This document shows positions 12,096-24,750 of a DNA stretch of 64,000 nucleotides, in pieces (the first letter of the stretch is position 1; each line of letters begins with the position of its first letter). The DNA comes from Siphonodentalium dalli (lineage: Eukaryota > Mollusca > Scaphopoda > Gadilida > Siphonodentaliidae): the NCBI GenBank assembly GCA_032622095.1, contig CP136065.1, forward strand, positions 206,502,151 to 206,566,150, given 5' to 3'. The notes beneath the pieces were generated by a model. That model was not told where the DNA came from and did no database searches. It saw only the letters and a list, made by a program, of their open reading frames with translations. The position numbers were made by a program, and so were the translations under genes.

Positions 12096-12338
12096 CGGTT
12101 ACTTGTGTTGTTGTCGTCATCGTTGTTGTGGTGGTGATCGTTGTTGTTGTGGTGGTCGTAATTGTTGTGGTAGTGGTAATCGTGGTGGTATATGTAGTTG
12201 TCGTGGTCATCGTGGTCGTAGTTGTTGTGGTTGTCGTTGTTGTGGTGGTCGTCGTGGTCATCATCGTGGTCGTATATGTAGTTGTTGTGGTGGTCATCGT
12301 GGTCTTGGTTGTTGTGGTGGTTGTAGTTGTTGTGGTAC
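12096..12338 (-). CDS. Thr-rich mucin-like stalk exon of the C-type lectin gene
   Basis: A 243-bp exon with acceptor TATCTTTGTACAG|GTACC and donor AACCG|GTGAGTG, phase 1 at both ends, matching the lectin exon downstream. It encodes about 81 residues, almost all Thr with a few Met, Ile, Tyr and Lys, ending TTTTQVTG. Such stretches are usually densely O-glycosylated linkers holding a lectin domain away from another domain or the membrane. Complementary frames read as poly-Val, and others as Cys/Gly- or His/Asn-rich; these are shadows of the ACN codon repeat. The length is probably polymorphic. Upstream coding exons of this gene are not certain within the window. Confidence 0.75.
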
Positions 12339-12351
12339 CTGTACAAAGATA

Positions 12352-12872
12352 TACTAGACACCTTTCGCATAATGGACGACAGATAATTATTGCGACGGTC
12401 GGACGGTCCAAAAACCTTTTCCCAGAAATGAAGACCATGAGTCCGTTTGTGAGACAATTGTACTTGTCACTCACAGTAAGGTGATTACGGGTCTTCGTGT
12501 CGTGATTAATTTGTACTTAATTATGCTGTTATCAGGTCATAGCTTAGCGCTTTGTGTTTCGCAAGATTTTCTCGTGTTTCACGACGACGAATGATTTGAT
12601 TGTCACTAAAATATAAAAATTAAGGCCACATTGCGATCACAATTCAAGGAAATAATCTCAGAGTCATCTTCCACCTTGAGGAGCTGAGAAACGATTGCGA
12701 CTTTATTACTATATGGTGCATTTGTGAGTTTAGTTGAAAATCCAAAACCTAAATCGTAACAACGGATAGGGAAGAAGAAAACGAATAGAAAGAACACAAA
12801 TTATAATGACGGAGTACCAATGTTCGTAATAATTATCTGTTGTTCATTATGCGAAATGTGTCTATTATAGGG
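12352..12872. repeat. inverted repeat, about 48-bp arms
   Basis: The sequence at 12352-12400 (GCATAATGGACGACAGATAA) returns as its reverse complement at about 12823-12872 (AATAATTATCTG, CATTATGCGAAA). About 420 bp of unrecognised sequence lies between. The inner arm begins 14 bp upstream of the Thr-stalk exon acceptor. Confidence 0.65.
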
Positions 12873-13805
12873 TATCAGCTTCATTTTGAAATACCACTCG
12901 GACAATTAGTTTGGTTGTACAGTAGCATGTAGCCATCACTTATTAACTTTAATTTTACGACTACGAAATGGTAAACATAGTCGTCACTCTATTCGTGAGT
13001 TGCGTAACAATTCGTTTTCTGCGCTTGCAGGCTATCGGATCCCATTCCCGGATAAACATTGTACACATGAAAGTGCAATATCATTTTCATCTTTATAAAA
13101 CATTACATTAACTAGAATGAGACCGAACATCTTATGTACTGATTATATTGACTTGATTGCAAGCCGTTGGCTGGTTAATATTTAGTATCGTATTATGTGG
13201 ATGCAAATTACACGATATACATATATACTGGGTGGCTGAAACTGACAGAATGTCGTCTAAGTTAATTGAGCATATATCTTCCCTAAATGTGTCAATCTGG
13301 TGATATCACTTGTTATGATGGTCTGCTGTTCGTATAATTTAGTACATACATGTATATCATACGGAGTGTGTCACCCATCCCCTGAATCCTGAATACCAGA
13401 TAATTGGGGGGGGGGGGGGTAAATACTGAATGCGAGTTAACAGAGGGGGTGAATACCGAATGCCAGTTAAGAAAATAGACGTAATCGCCGACATCGGCTA
13501 AGTTAGCCTAAACCGAAACCCGGGCAGTGACAACTCCTGGCCAGTCTGTGGACTTTTGGCTCGTTTCTCAGATTATTCAAAAGACACAGATTTCGCACTT
13601 CATTACCATCTATTTTCATCACCTTTCTCAACCTTAGTTTTAGCGTATACAGGGTTCTTTTCAGCGGAATCGTGATTGGTTTCACTCTTATTTGAGGAAT
13701 CTGCGAGATGTGGGTAAAACAAGGATTGTGGTCATAATGGCCGAAACGTTTGTCACACGGTCAAGGGTTTCAGCTCCATCGAATGGGGAAAACGTGTAAA
13801 AAATA
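12873..13805. other. no gene; poly-G repeat at 13370-13480
   Basis: A 13-G tract near 13407 is followed by TGAATACCGAATGCCAGTTAA-like sequence preceded by GTGTCACCC. The same elements appear inverted at 24040-24185, so this is a small dispersed repeat. Otherwise nothing recognised. Confidence 0.5.
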
Positions 13806-16800
13806 ATTGGTATGTTGGATCAAAGTATGTATAATTGGTATGTTTGTTGGATCAAAGTATGTATAATTGGTATGTTTGTTGGATCAAAGTATGTATAATT
13901 GGTATGTTTGTTTGATTAAAGTATGTATAATTGGTATGTTTGTTTGATCAAAGTATGTATAATTGGTATGTTTGTTTGATTAAAGTATGTATAATTGATA
14001 TGTTTGTTGGATCAAAGTATGTATAATTGATATGTTTGTTGGATCAAAGTATGTATAATTGGTATGTTTGTTGGATCAAAGTATGTATAATTGATATGTT
14101 TGTTGGATCAAAGTATGTATAATTGGTATGTTTGTTTGATTAAAGTATGTATAATTGGTATGTTTGTTGGATTAAAGTATGTATAATTGGTATGTTTGTT
14201 TGATTAAAGTATGTATAATTGATATGTTTGTTGGATCAAAGTATGTATAATTGGTATGTTTGTTTGATTAAAGTATGTATAATTGGTATGTTTGTTTGAT
14301 TAAAGTATGTATAATTGGTATGTTTGTTTGATTAAAGTATGTATAATTGGTATGTCTGTTTGATTAAAGTATGTATAATTGGTATGTTTGTTGGATCAAA
14401 GTATGTATAATTGATATGTTTGTTGGATCAAAGTATGTATAATTGGTATGTTTGTTTGATTAAAGTATGTATAATTGGTATGTTTGTTGGATCAAAGTAT
14501 GTATAATTGATATGTTTGTTGGATCAAAGTATGTATAATTGGTATATTTGTTTGATTAAAGTATGTATAATTGGTATGTTTGTTGGATCAAAGTATGTAT
14601 AATTGATATGTTTGTTGGATCAAAGTATGTATAATTGATATGTTTGTTTGATTAAAGTATGTATAATTGGTATGTTTGTTGGATCAAAGTATGTATAATT
14701 GGTATGTTTGTTGGATTAAAGTATGTATAATTGGTATGTTTGTTTGATTAAAGTATGTATAATTGATATGTTTGTTTGATTAAATTATGTATAATTGATA
14801 TGTTTGTTGGATCAAAGTATGTATAATTGATATGTTTGTTGGATCAAAGTATGTATAATTGGTATGTTTGTTTGATTAAAGTATGTATAATTGGTATGTT
14901 TGTTGGATCAAAGTATGTATAATTGATATGTTTGTTGGATCAAAGTATGTATAATTGGTATGTTTGTTTGATTAAAGTATGTATAATTGGTATGTTTGTT
15001 GGATCAAAGTATGTATAATTGATATGTTTGTTGGATCAAAGTATGTATAATTGGTATGTTTGTTTGATTAAAGTATGTATAATTGGTATGTTTGTTGGAT
15101 CAAAGTATGTATAATTGATATGTTTGTTGGATCAAAGTATGTATAATTGATATGTTTGTTTGATTAAAGTATGTATAATTGGTATGTTTGTTGGATTAAA
15201 GTATGTATAATTGGTATGTTTGTTTGATTAAAGTATGTATAATTGATATGTTTGTTTGATTAAAGTATGTATAATTGATATGTTTGTTGGATCAAAGTAT
15301 GTATAATTGGTATGTTTGTTGGATCAAAGTATGTATAATTGGTATGTTTGTTGGATCAAAGTATGTATAATTGGTATGTTTGTTTGATTAAAGTATGTAT
15401 AATTGGTATGTTTGTTGGATCAAAGTATGTATAATTGGTATGTTTGTTTGATTAAAGTATGTATAATTGGTATGTTTGTTGGATCAAAGTATGTATAATT
15501 GGTATGTTTGTTTGATTAAAGTATGTATAATTGTATGTTTGTTGGATCAAAGTATGTATAATTGGTATGTTTGTTTGATTAAAGTATGTATAATTGGTAT
15601 GTTTGTTTGATCAAAGTATGTATAATTGGTATGTTTGTTTGATTAAAGTATGTATAATTGATATGTTTGTTGGATCAAAGTATGTATAATTGATATGTTT
15701 GTTGGATCAAAGTATGTATAATTGGTATGTTTGTTTGATTAAAGTATGTATAATTGGTATGTTTGTTGGATCAAAGTATGTATAATTGATATGTTTGTTG
15801 GATCAAAGTATGTATAATTGGTATGTTTGTTTGATTAAAGTATGTATAATTGATATGTTTGTTGGATCAAAGTATGTATAATTGGTATGTTTGTTTGATT
15901 AAAGTATGTATAATTGGTATGTTTGTTTGATTAAAGTATGTATAATTGGTATGTTTGTTGGATCAAAGTATGTATAATTGGTATGTTTGTTTGATTAAAG
16001 TATGTATAATTGGTATGTTTGTTGGATTAAAGTATGTATAATTGGTATGTTTGTTGGATCAAAGTATGTATAATTGGTATGTTTGTTTGATTAAAGTATG
16101 TATAATTGGTATGTTTGTTGGATCAAAGTATGTATAATTGGTATGTTTGTTTGATTAAAGTATGTATAATTGATATGTTTGTTGGATCAAAGTATGTATA
16201 ATTGATATGTTTGTTGGATCAAAGTATGTATAATTGGTATGTTTGTTTGATTAAAGTATGTATAATTGGTATGTTTGTTGGATCAAAGTATGTATAATTG
16301 ATATGTTTGTTGGATCAAAGTATGTATAATTGGTATGTTTGTTTGATTAAAGTATGTATAATTGGTATGTTTGTTGGATTAAAGTATGTATAATTGGTAT
16401 GTTTGTTTGATTAAAGTATGTATAATTGGTATGTTTGTTGGATCAAAGTATGTATAATTGGTATGTTTGTTTGATTAAAGTATGTATAATTGTATGTTTG
16501 TTGGATCAAAGTATGTATAATTGGTATGTTTGTTGGATCAAAGTATGTATAATTGATATGTTTGTTTGATTAAAGTATGTATAATTGGTATGTTTGTTTG
16601 ATTAAAGTATGTATAATTGATATGTTTGTTGGATCAAAGTATGTATAATTGATATGTTTGTTGGATCAAAGTATGTATAATTGGTATGTTTGTTTGATTA
16701 AAGTATGTATAATTGGTATGTTTGTTGGATTAAAGTATGTATAATTGGTATGTTTGTTTGATTAAAGTATGTATAATTGGTATGTTTGTTGGATCAAAGT

Positions 16801-19800
16801 ATGTATAATTGATATGTTTGTTTGATTAAAGTATGTATAATTGATATGTTTGTTGGATCAAAGTATGTATAATTGATATGTTTGTTGGATCAAAGTATGT
16901 ATAATTGGTATGTTTGTTGGATCAAAGTATGTATAATTGATATGTTTGTTTGATTAAAGTATGTATAATTGGTTTGTTTGTTTGATTAAAGTATGTACAA
17001 TTGGTATGTTTGTTGGATCAAAGTATGTATAATTGATATGTTTGTTGGATCAAAGTATGTATAATTGGTATGTTTGTTTGATTAAAGTATGTATAATTGG
17101 TATGTTTGTTGGATTAAAGTATGTATAATTGGTATGTTTGTTTGATTAAAGTATGTATAATTGGTATGTTTGTTGGATCAAAGTATGTATAATTGGTATG
17201 TTTGTTGGATCAAAGTATGTATAATTGGTATGTTTGTTGGATCAAAGTATGTATAATTGGTATGTTTGTTTGATTAAAGTATGTATAATTGGTATGTTTG
17301 TTGGATCAAAGTGTGTATAATTGGTATGTTTGTTTGATTAAAGTATGTATAATTGGTATGTTTGTTGGATCAAAGTATGTATAATTGGTATGTTTGTTGG
17401 ATCAAAGTATGTATAATTGATATGTTTGTTTGATTAAAGTATGTATAATTGATATGTTTGTTGGATCAAAGTATGTATAATTGATATGTTTGTTGGATCA
17501 AAGTATGTATAATTGGTATGTTTGTTGGATCAAAGTATGTATAATTGGTATGTTTGTTTGATTAAAGTATGTATAATTGGTATGTTTGTTGGATTAAAGT
17601 ATGTATAATTGGTATGTTTGTTTGATTAAAGTATGTATAATTGGTATGTTTGTTGGATCAAAGTATGTATAATTGGTATGTTTGTTGGATCAAAGTATGT
17701 ATAATTGGTATGTTTGTTGGATCAAAGTATGTATAATTGGTATGTTTGTTTGATTAAAGTATGTATAATTGGTATGTTTGTTGGATCAAAGTATGTATAA
17801 TTGGTATGTTTGTTTGATTAAAGTATGTATAATTGGTATGTTTGTTGGATCAAAGTATGTATAATTGGTATGTTTGTTGGATCAAAGTATGTATAATTGG
17901 TATGTTTGTTGGATCAAAGTATGTATAATTGGTATGTTTGTTTGATTAAAGTATGTATAATTGGTATGTTTGTTGGATCAAAGTATGTATAATTGGTATG
18001 TTTGTTTGATTAAAGTATGTATAATTGGTATGTTTGTTGGATCAAAGTATGTATAATTGGTATGTTTGTTTGATTAAAGTATGTATAATTGGTATGTTTG
18101 TTGGATCAAATATGTATAATTGGTATGTTTGTTGGATCAAAGTATGTATAATTGGTATGTTTGTTGGATCAAATATGTATAATTGGTATGTTTGTTTGAT
18201 TAAAGTATGTATAATTGGTATGTTTGTTTGATTAAAGTATGTATAATTGGTATGTTTGTTGGATCAAAGTATGTATAATTGATATGTTTGTTGGATCAAA
18301 GTATGTATAATTGGTATGTTTGTTGGATCAAATATGTATAATTGGTATGTTTGTTGGATCAAAGTATGTATAATTGGTATGTTTGTTTGATTAAAGTATG
18401 TATAATTGGTTTGTTTGATTAAAGTATGTATAATTGGTATGTTTGTTGGATCAAAGTATGTATAATTGGTATGTTTGTTTGATTAAAGTATGTATAATTG
18501 GTATGTTTGTTGGATCAAAGTATGTATAATTGGTTTGTTTGTTTGATTAAAGTATGTATAATTGGTATGTTTGTTTGATTAAAGTATGTATAATTGGTAT
18601 GTTTGTTTGATTAAAGTATGTATAATTGGTATGTTTGTTTGATTAAAGTATGTATAATTTGTATGTTTGTTTGATTAAAGTATGTATAATTGGTATGTTT
18701 GTTTGATTACAGTATGTATAATTGGTATGTTTGTTTGATTAAAGTATGTATAATTGGTATGTTTGTTGGATCAAAGTATGTATAATTGGTATGTTTGTTT
18801 GATTAAAGTATGTATAATTGGTATGTTTGTTTGATTAAAGTATGTATAATTGGTATGTTTGTTTGATTAAAGTATGTATAATTGGTATGTTTGTTTGATT
18901 AAAGTATGTATAATTGGTATGTTTGTTTGATTAAAGTATGTATAATTGGTTTGTTTGTTTGATTAAAGTATGTATAATTGGTTTGTTTGTTTGATTAAAG
19001 TATGTATAATTGGTATGTTTGTTGGATCAAAGTATGTATAATTGGTATGTTTGTTTGATTAAAGTATGTATAATTGGTATGTTTGTTTGATTAAAGTATG
19101 TATAATTGGTATGTTTGTTTGATTAAAGTATGTATAATTGGTATGTTTGTTGGATCAAAGTATGTATAATTGGTATGTTTGTTTGATTAAAGTATGTATA
19201 ATTGGTATGTTTGTTGGATCAAAGTATGTATAATTGGTATGTTTGTTTGATTAAAGTATGTATAATTGGTATGTTTGTTTGATAACGTATGTATAATTGG
19301 TAATGTTTGTTTGATCTAAGTATGTATAATTGGTATGTTTGTTTGATTAAAGTATGTATAATTGGTATGTTTGTTTGATTAAAGTATGTATAATTGGTAT
19401 GTTTGTTTGATTAAAGTATGTATAATTGGTTTGTTTGTTTGATTAAAGTATGTATAATTGGTTTGTTTGTTTGATTAAAGTATGTATAATTGGTTGTTTG
19501 TTTGATTAAAGTGTATAATTGGTTTGTTGTTTGATCAAGATGTATATGGTATGTTTGTTTGATTAAAGTATGTATAATTGGTTGTTTGTTGATTAAAGTA
19601 TGTATAATTGGTATGTTTGTTTGATTAAAGTATGTATAATTGGTTGTTTGTTTGATTAAAGTATGTATAATTGGTATGTTTGTTTGATTAAAGTATGTAT
19701 AATTGGTATGTTTGTTTGATTAAAGTATGTATAATTGGTTTGTTTGTTGGATTAAGTATGTATATTGGTATGTTTGTTTGATTAAAGTATGTATAATTGG

Positions 19801-21378
19801 CTTGTTTGTTTGATTAAAGTATGTATAATTGGTATGTTTGTTGATTAAAGTATGTATAATTGGTATGTTTGTTTGATTAAAGTATGTATAATTGGTATGT
19901 TTGTTTGATTAAGTATGTATAATTGGTATGTTTGTTGGATTAAAGTATGTATAATTGGTATGTTTGTTTGATTAAGTATGTATAATTGGTATGTTTGTTT
20001 GATTAAGTATGTATAATTGGTATGTTTGTTGATAAAGTATGTATAATTGGTATGTTTGTTGGATTAAAGTATGTATAATTGGTATGTTTGTTTGATTAAG
20101 TATGTATAATTGGTATGTTTGTTTGATTAAAGTATGTATAATTGGTATGTTTGTTTGATTAAGTTGTATAATTGGTATGTTTGTTTGATTAAAGTATGTA
20201 TATTGGTATGTTTGTTTGATAAAGTATGTATAATTGGTATGTTTGTTTGATTAAGTATGTATAATTGGTATGTTTGTTGGATTAAAGTATGTATAATTGG
20301 TATGTTTGTTTGATTAAAGTATGTATAATTGGTATGTTGTTTGATTAAGTATGTATAATTGGTATGTTTGTTTGATGAAAGTATGTATAATTGGTATGTT
20401 TGTTGATAAGTATGTATAATGGTTGTTTTGTTTGATTAAAGTATGTATAATTGGTAGTTTGTTGATAAAGTAGTATAATTGGTATGTTTGTTTGATTAAG
20501 TATGTATATTGGTATGTTTGTTGATTAAGTAGTATAATTGGTTGGTTTGTTTGATAAAGTATGTATAATTGGTATGTTTGTTTGATTAAAGTATGTAATT
20601 GGTTGTTTGTTTGATTAAAGTTGTAATTGGTATGTTGTTTGAAGATGTATAATGGTATGTTGTTTGATAAGTATGTATATGGTATGTTTGTTTGATTAAA
20701 GTATGTATAATTGGTATGTTTGTTTGATTAAAGTATGTATAATTGGTATGTTTGTTTGATTAAGAATGTATAATTGGTATGTTTGTTTGATTAAGTATGT
20801 ATATTGGTATGTTTGTTTGATTAAAGTATGTATAATTGGTTGTTTGTTTGATAATTATGTATATTGGTTGTTTGTTTGATAAGTGTATATGTTTTGTTTG
20901 ATTGAAGTATGTTAATTGGTATGTATTTGATTAAGTTGTATAATTGTTGTTTGTTGGATAAAGTATGTATAATTGGTATGTTTGATTGATTAAGTATGTA
21001 ATTGGTATGTTTGTTTGATTTAAGTTGTATATGGTATGTTTGTTTGATTAAGTATGTATAATTGGTATGTTTGTTTGATTAAAGTTAAGTATATTTGGTA
21101 TGTTTGTTGGATTAAGTATGTATAATGGTATGTTTGTTGGATTACGTATGTTATTGGTATATGGATCAAGTATGTATAATTGGTCTGTTTGTTGGATTAA
21201 AGTATGTATAATTGGTATGTTTGTTAGATTAGTGTAATGGTGTTGTGGATTAAGTTGTATAATTGGTAGTTTGTTGGAAGTATGTATATGGATTGTGGGA
21301 TTAAGTATGTAATTGGTATGTTTGTTTGATCGACGTATGTATATTGGTATGTTTGTTGGATCAAAGTATGTATAATTG
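13806..21378. repeat. 7.6-kb minisatellite, 32-bp unit, about 240 copies
   Basis: The unit is ATTGGTATGTTTGTTGGATC plus AAAGTATGTATA. Two positions vary systematically: GGATC or TGATT in the middle, and GGTATG or GATATG at the start. Mixed variants form longer-period blocks; for example about 17101-17400 is repeated with one mismatch at 17581-17880, an offset of 480 bp (15 units). Up to about 19490 the units are nearly perfect. From there to 21378 most carry one- to three-base deletions (GTATGTATATTGG, GATTAAGTATG). There are no unique spacers and no stable reading frame. Confidence 0.97.
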
Positions 21379-22204
21379 AGCTCATTATTTGATAATGGTT
21401 TCGAAGATGGTAATTTGCTCAATCCTGAAATCGTATTTTTCACTAAATGTCCATAAGTGACTCTCACTATGGGATATGACGCTACTTTGAAGTTAGTATC
21501 CAATAGAATATGTACCAAAATAATTTGTCATTGCGACATACACCAAATCGTAGCAAACGTTATCGTTCTAGAACATTTCATCGAACGTGCTCATTTGTCG
21601 CCGACCAAGGGCTATTGCATCAATCGTATTCACATGCAGTTGCGGCAGCAATCTTTTCGACACATCTCGCAAAGTTTCTCGAGTCAATCGAACCTATCAC
21701 AATTCCAAGTGCTCAATCGATCGATCGGCGGCGAGTGTCGCCTTCAATTTATCTTTGTGTTCCGGAAGCATGCGAGATTGTGTATCAGATTCCTTTCACC
21801 GTGACTCACGTTCTCTTTCATGATTCACCCAATGGTTTCTTCAAATGGTTTTTTTCCAAAATTTCAAAGTGTAAGACTGGTGACTGGCTATCACTATGTT
21901 GTCACAACACTGAGTTTTTATCCGCTGTGTCTCAATGGTGAATTCTGTTGACACCTCCTGTTTGTTTGCTTAAGCATTGGTTAACCTTTTAGTAGGCTTG
22001 TTTTGATAAATACAATGAGAAACCAACTTCAAATAATAGACAATATATCATTATAATATATCACTCTTATGATAGTGTTTCATTATCTCCATCTGATATG
22101 GTATATATGCTATGGTAGAAATTCATACCAACCATTGCTATGCTATGAGCATGTTTACAAAAAATCTGGCAGCATTTTAATTTGCAGAAAGACACATCGT
22201 GTCT
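21379..22204. other. unique-looking sequence, unrecognised open frames
   Basis: A plus-strand frame at 21510-21941 is open for 143 codons (starts MYQNNLSLRH) and is overlapped by two shorter open frames in the other plus phases. I recognise no domain in any frame on either strand. Overlapping openness and locally higher GC suggest chance or decayed sequence. A weak BED-upstream region lies at 22140-22204. Confidence 0.3.
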
Positions 22205-22285
22205 ATGAAAGCGAAGTGCAAACTTTGCCCAACTACAATATCCAGTTCCAAAAAAGTTACCTCCAATTTTGTGACACATCTGAAG
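22205..22285 (+). CDS. BED zinc-finger mini-gene, exon 1 (hAT/ZBED-derived)
   Basis: Starting at ATG 22205 it encodes MKAKCKLC, then TTISSSKKVTSNFVTHLK, and ends at the donor CTGAAG|GTAAGT. With exon 2 (22759 on, RKH) it forms a BED-type zinc finger, CX2C-X16-HX4H: Cys5, Cys8, His25, His30. The intron cuts the finger between Lys27 and Arg28. BED fingers bind DNA in hAT transposases and in ZBED-type host proteins derived from them. The start could lie upstream, because an acceptor-like TTTAATTTGCAG at about 22171-22182 precedes an in-frame extension. The aromatic residues usual at the N-terminus of BED domains are not visible in this exon. Confidence 0.7.
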
Positions 22286-22319
22286 GTAAGTTTCCCATTT
22301 CTATGTATTAGCTTTGTTT

Positions 22320-22455
22320 AATTCCATTGACATATAACTTCCGTCATATGGTGGTATTGGTAATTTAATTAATTTTTGTAATTCTTTTTTCACCATTTGT
22401 ACCACGATTGTGGTTTATGTGAATAAACAATTTGATTTGATTTGATTTGATTTGG
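22320..22455 (+). mobile_element. probable LINE/SINE 3' tail in the BED-gene intron
   Basis: Sequence ending TTTATGTGAATAAACAATTT followed by four GATTT repeats (about 22432-22454) resembles the short-repeat 3' tails of CR1- and Jockey-type retroelements. No coding remnant is left. Confidence 0.45.
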
Positions 22456-22758
22456 TATATGCATTGTTTCTTGTGCCTTCTAATTTGCAACTGAATGACA
22501 AAGAGGGGACACATATCTGCTTCAGTAATCCCCCAATTAGCACTGTCTATTGGAGGCACTGTGTTACCAATAAGCTGGTGGCTACAAAGGCTAATTAAGA
22601 TTATGACTCTAATTAACAATCAGAGTGTTGATTATCTCATTGTCCTTTACAATCGGCCTGACTGTGTGTCTGGCTTACTGAGATAGTCTTATTCCCTTAA
22701 TAATTAAATGATGGATACATGTGTGTTACTAAAATACTCTATTATTTTCATTTTATAG

Positions 22759-22980
22759 CGAAAGCATCAAGATATCTATGAATCAACAGTCACACAGGCA
22801 CCATCAGCAAGTGATCAACAACCTACTAGGATCTATCAGTATGCAAAAACATCGGTCAAGAATGCGAAAGCATTGAAGATAGTTAGCAAAGTTCATAAAT
22901 GTCTTATATCATTCCAATTTTTAGAAGATCAACCCCGACTACAAGCTGCCAATGCAACACGCTGGAATTGCCAGCTATAA
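22759..22980 (+). CDS. BED zinc-finger mini-gene, exon 2 (hAT transposase remnant)
   Basis: It follows the acceptor TTCATTTTATAG and encodes RKHQDIYESTVTQ, completing the BED finger. A linker leads to LQAANATRWNCQL, then a TAA stop at 22978-22980. LQ-x-ATRWNSQL is a conserved block of hAT/ZBED transposases that normally lies some 200 residues beyond the BED finger, so the middle of the protein is missing. The frame after the stop still reads IMIRSVLRTP, the usual continuation, so the stop probably arose by one substitution (AAA to TAA). The result is an intact 100-codon spliced frame. It is either a truncated pseudogene or a small BED-only protein. Confidence 0.65.
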   Translation, partial: RKHQDIYESTVTQAPSASDQQPTRIYQYAKTSVKNAKALKIVSKVHKCLISFQFLEDQPRLQAANATRWNCQL

Positions 22981-23100
22981 ATCATGATTCGCTCAGTTCT
23001 ACGAACACCTATACTGGATTCAGTACATTGGCTGCTCTGCGCCAAGTGTGCTTCACCATGTATTTCATCTTGCTTGTATTAAATTTATGTTTTGTTATCA

Positions 23101-23122
23101 AATAAAGTTTATATAAATAAAA
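23101..23122 (+). terminator. polyadenylation signals after the BED mini-gene
   Basis: Two AATAAA hexamers, at 23101 and about 23117, lie 120-140 bp after the BED frame's stop, on the same strand. Confidence 0.5.
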
Positions 23123-23149
23123 AGTGTTCCTACATCAATTATGTGCTGA

Positions 23150-23310
23150 AATGTAATTGTAATTGTAATTGAATTACATTTCAAAGTAATTGTAATTGTA
23201 ATTAATTACATTGTGAAATAGATGTAATGGGAATTGTAATTGTAATTGAAAAATGTTGAAGTAATTGTAATTGTAATTAATTACATTCACAAGTAATTGC
23301 CCCAAGCCTG
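23150..23310. repeat. GTAATT-rich simple repeat with inverted ATTAC blocks
   Basis: Repeated GTAATTGTAATTGTAATT runs alternate with AATTACATT at 23150, 23185, 23240 and 23262. The result is a low-complexity, partly palindromic tract just beyond the hAT remnant. Confidence 0.8.
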
Positions 23311-23734
23311 ACCGTGAGCTATCATTAATTTTGTTGATGATAACCTTAATTCTCCAACCTATTGATTGAGCATGGGACAATGAAACTGTTGTGAGTATCG
23401 GTATTTTTGCACAGTGAGATACCCATGCTGTCCTATAAACTAGAATTATTAAGACTGATCACCAATAAGACCACCAACTATCGCAACGATATCGGTTTTA
23501 TCTCACGTCAAGACAGTTGTCGATTTTTAAAGAGTTCTTCGTACACGAATGTGTATCCACAGTGTGTGCAACAACAATGTCATTGATTGTATTGTCGATT
23601 CTGTGGGTGTTTTGTAGCATAACTGCAAAACATGTATGTGATGATCTTATATAACGTCTAACAATTGATTCAAGCATGTGTTTGTATACCCTTTCAACAT
23701 GTTACAATTTTGGCCATTTTGACCTCCATATTAG

Positions 23735-23977
23735 TATACGTACAAACAAGCATTAATTACAAAATCAGGGTTTTGCCACCAGATTAACTGTACCATTTTG
23801 ACCTCCATATTTATTTGCCTATAGATTTATAAAATTCACCAAGGCTACCGACACTGCAGTCAGTTGATTCTTCACAGGGTAAACTAAACCATCATAATCC
23901 ACTGAGAGAGAATTATTATACGTACAAACAAACATTAATTACAAAATCAGGGTTTTGCAACCAGATTAACTGTACCA
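23735..23977. repeat. 61-bp direct repeat pair
   Basis: The copies at 23735-23795 and 23917-23977 differ at only a few positions. Both start TATACGTACAAACAA and contain AATCAGGGTTTTGC. They lie 182 bp apart. Confidence 0.85.
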
Positions 23978-24039
23978 CCGTAAGAAACAAATCTAAGCCG
24001 CAAGGTAGAGTTCAGTCCCCTGCTACGCTGGCCCGACAC

Positions 24040-24190
24040 CACCATTTGTTGACTTCAAAGTCGCGTACCTTTTTTATACTTAATCCAGAATACCGTTTAT
24101 AAAACGTGGTATCAATCCCGAATACCGCCTGAAAATGGCCCGAATCCCGCGTACCGATGGGGGGGGGGGAGGGGTGACACCCTCCATATA
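24040..24190. repeat. GAATACCG/poly-G dispersed repeat
   Basis: CAGAATACCG, CCCGAATACCG and CCCGCGTACCGATG precede a G-rich tract and GGGTGACACC. This is an inverted relative of 13370-13480. Confidence 0.5.
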
Positions 24191-24324
24191 GGTACATGTT
24201 ACATATGCCTAAAGTGTGTATAGTGAAAGTGACATATCACTGCAATGTGTCACACTACTACAGGTAAGTAGCCAGTGCGGGGCAGGGTAGTTCGACTTGA
24301 CAGTGTCACGGTAGTACAGTGTTG

Positions 24325-24750
24325 ACAAGAAAACCATAGAAATGGTAACGCCCTCAAGATAATATTATTAGGCATATATATAATAAAAATATATTTGTTT
24401 CATGAATGCACCGCCTCAGAATTCCGTTAAAACAATCAATCCTTCAAATTATTATAACAACTACGGCTTATCACTGAATGTTTCTCATTCACCAAATCAG
24501 AAACCCTCTAAATGCGAACCAAAAATCTACTAATCGGATTAAATACACCCCCGATAGTTCGCAATACAACATTTAGTCTACATTCTAACTGAGACGTACT
24601 TCATCAGCAATGGTAGCTGTTATATTATGCATTGTGTTCCCGTAATAAAATCATCAAGAGTGGCCCAGCCATTGTTCACACCTAAATATCGAAAGCAATT
24701 AACGCGTCATAAAATTTACATACTCCAACAATGAGACATCCGCGAATACA
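24325..24750 (+). repeat. dispersed repeat family R1, copy 1
   Basis: A 430-bp segment starting ACAAGAAAACCATAGAAATG and containing CAGAATTCCGTTAAAACAA and CAACTACGGCTTAT. It recurs at 33124-33502 and 38631-38836. No coding potential and no obvious terminal repeats. Confidence 0.85.

Noticed and set aside
12037-12484. Long poly-Val, Cys/Gly-rich and His/Asn-rich frames
   Set aside because: They are other-frame readings of the Thr-codon repeat in the stalk exon, which alone has matching splice sites and phase.
13806-21378. CRISPR-like array
   Set aside because: Units are contiguous 32-bp repeats with no unique spacers, in an animal genome.
21510-21941. 143-codon plus-strand frame
   Set aside because: No recognisable domain, no splice or polyadenylation context, and the other two plus frames are similarly open.
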